From Blasia pusilla (taxonomy: Eukaryota > Marchantiophyta > Marchantiopsida > Blasiales): DNA of 64,000 nt. Position 1 is the stretch's first letter; each line of letters opens with the position of its first letter. The position numbers were made by a program, and so were the translations under genes. The notes beneath the pieces were generated by a model that was given only the letters and a program-made list of their open reading frames with translations, was not told the DNA's origin and searched no databases. Below, one piece after another: positions 55,991 through 64,000 of the stretch. The stretch is taken from contig CM114273.1 in the NCBI GenBank assembly GCA_050084515.1, forward strand, positions 36,952,001 through 37,016,000, read 5' to 3'.

Positions 55991-57482
55991 GTAATCACTC
56001 AATCTAACATGCAGCACTCAAGCTACATTCTCTCATTGAGAGGTGTGCTGTGCGCCAACAGGCGGCGTGGTGCGACAAATCCTCTACTGTCCTATCATCT
56101 CATCGATAGGACACACCCTCAACTCTGGACATCCCACAGAGGTTTTTCCCCTAACCCATACATCAATGATGCTCTCAACATCAGCACGAAACCCAACATC
56201 CCAAATAACTGCCCACTACCCGAAAATCCCTAACACGTGCAGGGAAAAAGACAAGAATGGGTAACTTGACAACAAGTTTCGATGTCGCTCCTCAGTAGCT
56301 GCAAATCTCGACCCCAATTGGGTCGTGAAGACAAACTCCTCCAAGTAGCATGTCGTACTCTCTTGGTCTTGACGATGCTCAAATCTCCTCGATGTGTGGT
56401 GCGGGTCCAGCGGTACAGTGCGGCACAGAACGGCATTCGGAAATGAGGTGCGGCACTCAGCGACATACCCTCCTCAATAGCAAACACAATTCGACTCAGC
56501 ACGACGACTCGGTATTTTGTCGACACTAGGAGGTTCGACAACCAGGTAGCGGCCCTGAAGCGTCGACAGACCACACAACATACAACGGCGGTAGCAAGTG
56601 CACATCCGATTTGCGCGTCTCCGGGATAGTTGGCTAGGACATGGTAGGACATACGTTGTCCCCCGCCATTTTTTTAATATTATTATTTATTTTTAAACTA
56701 GAAGAACCCTCCGAGAAAATTGGATCTCCACTATCTTTCCTTACTTGAAAGCTCCTTACTTACAGATCTGCAAATGGAATACCTTACCACAAATCCCTTC
56801 TAAGATAGAGGGTCAACATCCCCAAAAAATAGGATCTACTCACTCTACCTCCAAATAGCTGAATTCACTTGGCCTATCCACCAAGTACACTTTTTTTTTT
56901 TCTACCTCTCAAGAAAAAAATTCTACCCAAATTTTTTGAAATTTCACTCACATCTTGGAACGGTGGCTATGGCAACCCAAAAAAATGATCATAACTCCAT
57001 GCTCCAATCTGAAAATTATACATTGTTTCTTTAGAAGTGTACATCACTTCCTGATCTACAACCTCATCAAATCGGTTACTCCATTTGATTTTCCATCAAA
57101 AATTGACGGGGACTGTTGTGCAACCCAACGTCTCTTTCTCCTACGCAAAATTCGACAACGCTTTCGTGCTGATTTCTCCCAACGAAAATGTAAAACCTAT
57201 GAAAATACAAATCAGCAAGCTACGCGGTGCTCCTGAGAGCACCGACATGGGGCAACTCGCCCCCAAACTCAATCCCTAAAAAAATTGAGCATCGCTTCCG
57301 CGCACCACTCTTCCACACGAAAAATCGACAAAGGAAACATCAAAAGTGAGCGGCTCTTGTTCTGGTGAGCACTCCCATGAACCGCTGAACAGGGAATATG
57401 ATCCCCAACCTGCAAAACCAGCAAGTGACTAGCGAGCTCCCCCATGAAGCTCTCTCACACAACATTCTCTCTTTGTAAATCA
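55991..57482 (-). other. copy C 5' leader
   Basis: About 1.5 kb between gag and A1 with no recognised coding sequence and no obvious primer-binding site next to A1. No 5S-like segment is seen, unlike copy B. Confidence 0.55.
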
Positions 57483-57985
57483 AGTAGATCCAATCTCTCT
57501 CAACACCATAGCTCTCAAATGTGTGCACTCTCACATGTCTCTCTCAATGTCAAACCAAACCCACTCTCCTAATGAGATGCTTTGGTTAGACTCACAAGGC
57601 AAGCAAGACCATAGCTCGGCCGCCTCATGCCAAGAGGTTCAACAAAGAGAGAATGAGCTCTCAAGCTCTCTCTCCTTGAGGTATACCCCCTTCCCTCTCC
57701 CAAGCTCTCTCCTCAGTAACCTATGCTCGCAAGTCACCTCCTTGGCTCTTGAGCAGATCAAGGGCCACTTCCCAAAGTGGAAAGTCAACTCTACCAAACA
57801 TGAAAACTTACCCAAAATACTTAGTTTCTCTATATGGCTCCAAATGAGCCGAAACAAAGGGAAAACCTGCTCTTTCAAGTTTCCCGGGACCTCAACATGT
57901 CATCCTCGACCTCCTGAGCCCTTCCTCCTCTACTCGGGAAGGCGCTCTACCAGATCTCTCTGATTTATCCTAAAAAGTTGTGACA
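57483..57985 (-). repeat. copy C 5' terminal repeat A1
   Basis: About 503 bp matching the A2 segment of copy D (59210-58707) at roughly 80-85%. It begins TGTCACAACTTTTTAGG at 57985, parallel to TGTCATGACC in copy B and TATCACGTC in copy D. Confidence 0.78.
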
Positions 57986-58574
57986 CTCGCTTACTTCATT
58001 CGCCTTCACCAACAAAACGATCACAAAGTAAATTGTACGAGATCTTGAAAGTGGACCTCTTAGGATCAAAGGCTCTGTTCTTAGCTCCACTCCACAAACA
58101 CTTTCCCACTTTGGAACCTCGACATTTCTGCGAATGAAACCGGCAATGATCCTGACACACTTGGCCCCGAGATGACTCTTTCTCGTAGGCGCAGAAGCCG
58201 TGGCGCGTCCGAATGTGGGTCGAATGGCATGGACAGTGTATTTACGATGGATTCTTCGTCTACGAGATATTTGCAATTCATCCTTTGTCTTCGTGATAGA
58301 TCCAAACTCTATGAAACATAAGCGTCATGATCATGGCTTTGATCAAACTCTTACACCTTATGATGCGACATTTGACATGGCTCTTGAAGAACCCGATAAT
58401 TCTGTGCTGGTGCATCACACCATCCTCACTAGGAAAGGAAACTAGCATCCTACTCGTGCATAGCACGAATGAAAAAATCACCGCGCAAGGGAAACACGCA
58501 TGTAACTCATTTTGTTAGCTCTTCTGTCAAATCGTACACGTGTTAATACAAGAGGATTAAAAAATCTTCCATAT
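57986..58574. other. spacer between copies C and D
   Basis: About 590 bp without homology to the elements; no gene seen. It separates the 5' end of C from the 3' end of D. Confidence 0.55.
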
Positions 58575-59340
58575 TGTCGTGCGCATACACATTGCTACAC
58601 AACTTACATCGCTGTCACTGAACACACACACACACAAACACGCACGATCCCATGCTAACTCATGGCATCCAAACAACGAGACAAGAAGTACTAAAATATC
58701 TCCAATTAAAAGTAAGATCCAATCTCTCTCTACACCATAGCTCTCAAAGGTGTACACTCTCTCTCATGTCAAACCAAACCCATTCTCCTAATGAGAGGCT
58801 TGGGTTACACTCACAAGGCAAGGGACCATAGCTCCGCCGCCTCATGCCAAGAGGTTCAACAAAAAAAGAATGAACTCTCAAGCTCTCTCTCCTTGAGGTA
58901 TACCCCTCCCCTCTCCCAAGCTCTCTCCATGGTAACCTATTCTCCCAAGTCACCTCCTTGGCTCTTGATCTGATGTAGGAGGTCAATGACCACTTAACAA
59001 AAATAAAAAGTTGATCATATAGTCAAGATGATACTTACCTAAAATAGTAAGTTCCTAAATATGGCTCTAAATGAGCCAAAACCAAGGGGAAACCTGCTCT
59101 CTCAGGTTTCCCGGGGCCTCAGCAGATCATCCTCGACCTATTGAGCGTGTCCTCCATTACTCACGAAGGCGCTCTACTAGATCTCACGATCTATCCTAAA
59201 AGACGTGATAGTTGTCGTGCGTATACACATTGCTACATAACATACATCGCTGTCACCGAACACACACACAAACACGCACGATCCCATGCTAACTCATGGC
59301 ATTCAAACAATGAGACAAGAAGTACTAAAATATCTCCAAT
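58575..59340 (-). repeat. copy D 3' terminal block B1-A2-B2
   Basis: B1 59340-59211 (130 bp) and B2 58706-58575 (132 bp) both start ATTGGAGATATTTTAG and end CGCACGACA-like, about 93% alike. A2 59210-58707 (504 bp) lies between. The layout is the same as in copy B. Confidence 0.82.
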
Positions 59341-59526
59341 CGCCCCCCTAGCTCGTGGTTAGGTCCCTCTAACTCCACATAGCCATCTATCCCTACCTAC
59401 CATGACATACATATCTCGGACTCTAAGAGCAAGAAGGCCGGATGCTCATGTGGCCCCATCGTTAGTCGCCTTCCTATCATCCATGTCACAGAAAAATTCG
59501 GAATCAAAACCTACCTAGTATCTCAT

Positions 59527-59874
59527 CTATGTATATTTGGGACACATCCATCGTCCCCAAGGAACCCTAGTGAGAGGTGGCGTCAGACATGCCATATGCC
59601 AACCTCTCGAATATCCATCACAGACTAGCATCGTGGCCGCACCACGGGCAGAACCACACAACATACAACGTAAGCCTGCAGGAACTACTTCTAACGGATC
59701 TACTGTACCATCAATGTTAGGAAGGTGACATGGCGCACAATTACGCACATGGTCCTTCGATACCATACCATCGCGTCCCTCCACCAAGAGAACACCGAAT
59801 GGCAAAACGTCACGCACTCTCAAGATAGTGCGCCTTGCAATCACATCCAACGTTGTTGGTGCCGTCTGTTGCAA
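59527..59874 (-). pseudogene. copy D integrase tail and PHD finger
   Basis: One open frame of 115 codons from the tail (RTILRVRDVLPFGVLLVEG, KDHVRNCAPCHLPN) into the PHD: CMLC, LVCDGY, GWHMAC, LTPPLTRVPWGRWMCPKY. Zinc ligands 4 and 8 are Tyr instead of Cys (both TGT to TAT). It shows that tail and PHD are translated as one chain. Confidence 0.82.
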
Positions 59875-60081
59875 GTAGACATAATCTCCCTAATGAAACC
59901 TCAGGATAATTGGTCGATAACCACCACCCCGAATAGTCGCATACCTCAACGTATTCCGACGCTACGCAATCGCCAAGTTCTCGAACGCTATAGGCATTAC
60001 TCTCCGAAACAACTCATCCCTCTGAGAACATGCTCGCATCCATACATCTGGGTCATCAAGGTCCAACACCTCACCAGTATC

Positions 60082-60800
60082 TCAACGAATGGCCGCAGGT
60101 AAATCTGGCTCTCGGCCATAAAGTAGCAAGTACGGTGAAAAAGACGCTAAGGATGCCTCCCTGCTGAATCTGTATCCCATTGCCAACCAGGGCAACTGGA
60201 GGTCCCAATCTCTTAGGTGACCTCTCTGCAAGCCATACTTGCGTAATCCCCTCTTCACTGTCTGCACAACTCTCTACGCTAATCCATCCGTCTCGGGATG
60301 ATCTCGCAAAGTCGTGCCGTGGTCGATCAGCGCCTAATCACACAAGGCGTGGAATTCACCGCAAAACTCGGTACCCTCATCTGTCAACACCTCAGCCGGT
60401 ACGCCATAATGACTCAACATTTTGTCAAGGAAGGCATAAGCTACTCCCTCACTTGCTTTGTCAAGAAATGCAACCAATTCGATCCACTTCGAGAAGTGCT
60501 CGACCATCACCAACACATAAGGACTGTGACGCTCCGTCAAAGGCAAAGGTCCTGCAAAATCCAAACTCCATCTATACCCTAAGCTCATGATCGGTAATGG
60601 ATGTAACTGTGGAGTCGGAGCATTGAACGATGCTCGGACCCGATCACACACCATGCATTTGGCAACAAATTTCTGAACGTCAGTCTGCATGCCTCGCCAC
60701 CAATACTGAATCTGGAGCAAACTGTACGTCCGCTTCATCCCGAAGTGACCCAACTCCTCGTGGGCATGTTGCACTAGTCATGCTCTCTACGAAGGATGCG
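60082..60800 (-). pseudogene. copy D integrase
   Basis: Zinc region QHAHEELGHFGMKRTYSLL and KCMVCDRVRASFNAP, then core D in WSLDFAGPLPLTERH, D in LTDEGTEFCGEF and the WLAMGYRFSREASLASF block. The E position is preceded by a stop (LA*RVVQ), so the catalytic Glu is lost. Otherwise long open stretches (147 and 61 codons). Confidence 0.83.
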
Positions 60801-61098
60801 GCACTACGCGGACTCTGCCATCCTCCCAATGGAACCGTTTGGCCCGTTGTAGGATCTGATCCCGCTCTCTAGCACCCACGGTGCTCCCAACGTTGCCAGT
60901 ACGAAGGTACTCCAAGACTACTCCATCATTATGAATATCTCGGCCATTTGTCGTCTCCTCATTGGTCTCGGGATCCAAGGACTCTCCACTAGACCTCGCC
61001 ATCGAAGTCTCCACACTCTGACTCTCCATAGCCAACATGCCTAAATAGGCTGACGCGTGCCATCCTGACACTGACTCCTCATTACTCTCTCCATGCCA

Positions 61099-61524
61099 TC
61101 AAGCTCCAGTCGCATCTCGTTGATTCGGGCATGGGTTACGACTCAACCCATCTGCATCCTGGTTGAGCGTCCCAGGTCTATGTACCACCTGAAAATCATA
61201 CTCTTGCAACAACAGAGCCCATCTTGCAAGCTTCCCTCTAAGCTTGTCAGACTCTATCAACCACTTTAGTGGTTGACGATTAGTGATGATGGTAAAGGGG
61301 TTGCCGAATAAGTAACACCTCAAATGCGCGACAGCCCACACTACAGCCAAGCACTCACCCTCATACGAGCTGTACTTCGCCTCTGCAGCGTTGTTCGAGC
61401 GGCTAGCGTAAGCCACCACGAACTCTCTACCCTCATCATCATGCTGGGTGAGCATCACTCCAAGCCCCAACATGCTCAAATCTGTGTGCAACTGGAAAGA
61501 ACATCCCCTGATCGGTCTCCTCAA
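61099..61524 (-). pseudogene. copy D RNase H, well preserved
   Basis: Open for 142 codons with LHTDLSMLGLGVMLTQHDDE, YSSYEGECLAVVWAVAHLRC, FTIITNRQPLKWLIE and LNQDADGLSRNPC. The third acidic position (ITDHQPL in A) is Asn here, so activity is doubtful. Confidence 0.83.
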
Positions 61525-61575
61525 GAGGGCGCAGACGTCAACCTATCCTTGAGCAACTAAAATGCTCGCTCGTGC

Positions 61576-62160
61576 TCATCCCCCCAGTGCCACTCGTGAT
61601 CCACCTTGGTTAGCAAGGTCAGCGGCTTTGCAATCGAACTGAATCCCTTGACGTACCGCCGATAGAAGTTCGCCAATCTCATGAATGTGCGAACACGGCT
61701 CACATCTATAGGGCGTGGAATGCGTGAGATATCCTCTACCTTTGTCTACTGAACACCAAGGCCCCTTGGGTATATTGTATGACCCAAGTACTAAATCTGG
61801 TCGTAGAAGAACTTGCACTTGCCTGGATGTAGCTTTAGCCTATGTAATTGCAATCGTCGAAACACCTCCTCTAGATGTCGCTCATGCTCCTCAACCGTGA
61901 CGCTAAAGACTACGATGTCATCAATATAACACCTAGCAAAATCCTGGCTCCTACTCTGAATAAGAGCCCTCTCCATATCATTGTACTTGTTGGATCGTCG
62001 GAAGATCGGCGTATCACTCAATGCAGATCATCGATCCCTTCAGCGTACCCAAATCCTCCATGCTAAACGCAAAGCAGCTCCTATAACTCCTGAGGAACTG
62101 ATGTTTTCGGCGCCGCTCTCCTCTCATCAACTTAGGGCCCATATCTGGCTCCCAAGTCTC
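61576..62160 (-). pseudogene. copy D reverse transcriptase with ~400-bp deletion
   Basis: The frame passes from MERALIQSRS straight to QDFARCYIDDIVVF and HPGKCKFFYDQI. Copy A has about 400 bp between these points (8384 to 8786), so the CGDYRPIN and SLDLRAGYHQL blocks are missing. The breakpoint near 61945 has a GGA/GGAT microhomology. This copy cannot make active RT. Confidence 0.82.
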
Positions 62161-62205
62161 CATCGTGACTACGGTAGGACTCTCCGGCGTGGATATCGAT
62201 GGTTG

Positions 62206-63470
62206 CTATGGTGCAACCCTATCTTGAACAACAACACTCGACCGCTCTCCTACAGCCAACTGCAAACTCTGATCTCCTCCACATGCAGCGCCCGGAACCA
62301 CGCTCGATGCTGTGGCTATCATGTCCTGGCGTACCTGCAAAACATCCCAAGAAGTCCAAGGGTGTCTCTCTCGATCTCCCCTGGTGTGTCGATCTCCTCG
62401 GGTCTCGCCCCCCGCCACTGCCTCCATTGTCTCGGTAGGCATGGGGCTCAACAACGCAACCGCTGTGATCTGTCGCGATTTCATCTGACGCTGCTCAACC
62501 ACTCCCAAGTTGAAGATCCATGTCAAGCAGTTCAGGTCCATCGCCTAACCCAAGATATGGCGTCGCGATGCCTTTGATGCTGACGGGACTGCGGTCGCTC
62601 TTGGGGGAAATCCCATCGCCCGCTCTCTCTCGTTGGCGTTGGGCTCCACCAACCTCTGAATCTGGTCATCCCAAACCAAGCCAAGACCGGCCTCCTTGTA
62701 TGCATAGGAATCGGGAAAACTCACAAACGTGGGAAAGGCTACCCGCGGCCTGCCTACCCTATTGACCATAGTCAACGGTGGTCGATCATTGTGCCTCACT
62801 GCCTGTGATCGACGACCTGGATCCACAATGGAATCCACTAACAAATGGGAGGGGTGCTCCACTCTCGCATATGCCCTCCGTAACACACCACATGGGGCAC
62901 CAAGTTGGTCCACGATAGACGCGGGCGATGGGCTCTAGAACCTACACTCCCCGCATCCAAGAACACTGTTGGATCAATCTAGGCATGCACCTGATGAGCA
63001 CTCGTCACCACCGGTGACATGGAGTCTCCTAAGATCGGCATATTCTCCAGAATATAAGCTGGAGAACGAGACTGATGCTCTTGCAACTGCCGGAAGACCC
63101 TTGATATCTCCCAAAATAATTTGGACCGAGTATCAGCCAACCCGCTACCTCGTCCAACACTCGATTGGCCCTGATATGGCCAACCAGAAATGACCAAATC
63201 AATGGTCCCTACCCGCTCTAAGTCCTGCGCCCCCAACAATGAAATATCCTCCGGTAGAGAACTCTGGTATCCCTGTATCGCGGACGCAGAAAATAAGTCA
63301 GGAAAACGTAGGCGTAATTGCGCCACATGTCGTAGTGAGACGCGCCTCGCAACTTCATCACTCTCCACATAGAGGTACTGTTGTATTCGCACTCATGCCT
63401 GCAAAACAACAACTAACCCGTTGCTAATCCCTCCAAGGAGATCTAACACTCGAATACCCTCCTCCGGGGT
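62206..63470 (-). pseudogene. copy D DNA methyltransferase, catalytic Cys lost
   Basis: Motif I VLDLLGGISNGLVVVLQA (about 63450-63397), motif IV ISGWPYQGQSSVGRGSG with TAT for the catalytic Cys (63176-63174), motif VI LENMPILGDS (about 63050), the motif VIII block near 62920, ERERAMGFPPR near 62620 and MDLNCLTWIFNLG at 62541-62503. Frames 63392-62979 and 62913-62545 are open for long stretches. It is the most complete version of the domain apart from the lost Cys. Confidence 0.87.
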
Positions 63471-63479
63471 ACACCACAC

Positions 63480-64000
63480 AATGGGTATGGTATCCAAGGG
63501 TATTATCGTAGCACTCCCTGCTACCTCGGGTTCCTCAGACCCGTCATGCTCCGGTGCAAACGCCTCGGTCCACGCGATTTGCACGTGCTCATCCGCCAAT
63601 CGTCGAAGCTCCTCAGTCGAGCCCCACAACGGCACCTCTCCTCCACGGAATGATGCGGTTATCATAACACTGCTCATCATAGAAATGTCAGGAACGGGAG
63701 TATCCTCTGCATGGACATGTCTCTCAATCAAATCACTAGGCCAAGTGATGGCACTGCTAAATGCTGCTAAGGTCGCCATCTCTCTTGGCCGTTGCTCGAT
63801 CACTGCTCATGTGAATCGAACGGGTAATAAGCTAAGGCGCTCATTACCTGACTGCCATCCTGGTCTATAGGACGCTGACTCTTCCCAGTAATCCAGGGAA
63901 AACCCCATCGGATATAATACTGCTCCACCGACCAAGACGTCGTAGGACTCTATATCAGTCACTATCACCTTGGCTCGCACCACGGACTCATCTGTAGGAT
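63480..64000 (-). pseudogene. copy D protease C-terminus and linker
   Basis: ESYDVLVGGAVLYPMGFSLD-type block at the window edge, then IEQRPREMATLAAF, FRGGEVPLWGSTEELRRLAD and the frame continues open into methyltransferase motif I. The DSGA site lies outside the window. Confidence 0.75.

Larger units (their letters stand above)
43884..57985 (-). mobile_element. copy C of the methyltransferase gypsy element, split by nested copy B and 3'-truncated
   Basis: From right to left: 5' terminal repeat A1 (57985-57483), leader, gag, protease, then copy B (53742-44680), then the protease-methyltransferase linker and methyltransferase to just after motif VI. Homology stops at 43884, so the last part of the methyltransferase, RT, RNase H, integrase and 3' end are absent. 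Sequence on either side of copy B joins to match copies A and D. C therefore predates B. Confidence 0.87.
58575..64000 (-). mobile_element. copy D of the methyltransferase/PHD element, 5' part outside window
   Basis: From the right edge: protease end, linker, methyltransferase, RT (with an internal deletion), RNase H, integrase, PHD, polypurine tract (CTAGGGGGGCG) and a B1-A2-B2 end at 59340-58575. It is closest to copies A and C in sequence. Gag and the 5' end lie beyond base 64000. Confidence 0.88.

Noticed and set aside
1-64000. CRISPR arrays, tRNA genes, bacterial operons
   Set aside because: No regularly spaced repeats with unique spacers, no convincing tRNA B-box with cloverleaf, and gene structure is eukaryotic.

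Overview
The window looks like nuclear DNA of a streptophyte, probably a land plant with a repeat-rich genome; I cannot name the species. The evidence is a plant-type F-box gene of the At2g27310/CFB group, a plant-type CTF8 gene, a plant Ty1/copia element, a hAT transposase remnant, and long AT-rich stretches with few genes. Only two host genes are confidently recognised in 64 kb: an intronless F-box gene (28796-29944, +) with a TATA box at 28181, and CTF8 (exons 38754-38611 and 36601-36364 or 36266, -), whose 2 kb intron holds a duplicated LINE fragment and a GA microsatellite.

Layout. 1-4806: decayed Ty1/copia element ending in a 301 bp 3' LTR, apparently inserted into the gag of a Ty3/gypsy-type element. 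4807-11134: that element (copy A, +). 11327-12275: triplicated terminal repeat of A. 12.3-18.8 kb: intergenic DNA with a 94-bp-arm foldback. 18.8-27.4 kb: AT-rich DNA with a TA microsatellite, palindromes and one GC-rich island. 27.5-32.8 kb: GC-rich gene neighbourhood. 32.8-39.4 kb: CTF8 and its flanks. 40.4-41.0 kb: hAT remnant. 41.6-43.0 kb: terminal-repeat-like debris. 43.9-64.0 kb: three more copies of the same family, all on the - strand. Copy B (44680-53742, full length) is nested inside copy C (43884-57985, 3' end missing). Copy D (58575 to the window edge) lies next to them.

The most interesting content is this family. Its polyprotein order is gag with two CCHC knuckles, aspartic protease (DSGA), a C5 cytosine DNA methyltransferase, reverse transcriptase (YIDD), RNase H, DDE integrase, and a C-terminal PHD finger. 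The methyltransferase motifs run in the unpermuted order I-IV-VI-VIII-X and resemble Dnmt3 more than plant DRM. The termini are not ordinary LTRs. B has the order A1 - body - B1 - A2 - B2, the split-direct-repeat layout of tyrosine-recombinase retroelements, although the family encodes a DDE-type integrase. B is also flanked by a 13-bp target duplication. All copies carry stops or frameshifts, and C and D have lost the catalytic cysteine of the methyltransferase. Gypsy elements with methyltransferases are known from charophyte algae (from memory, de Mendoza and colleagues, 2018). The PHD finger, the split repeats and the long target duplication are the parts I do not recognise from earlier descriptions.
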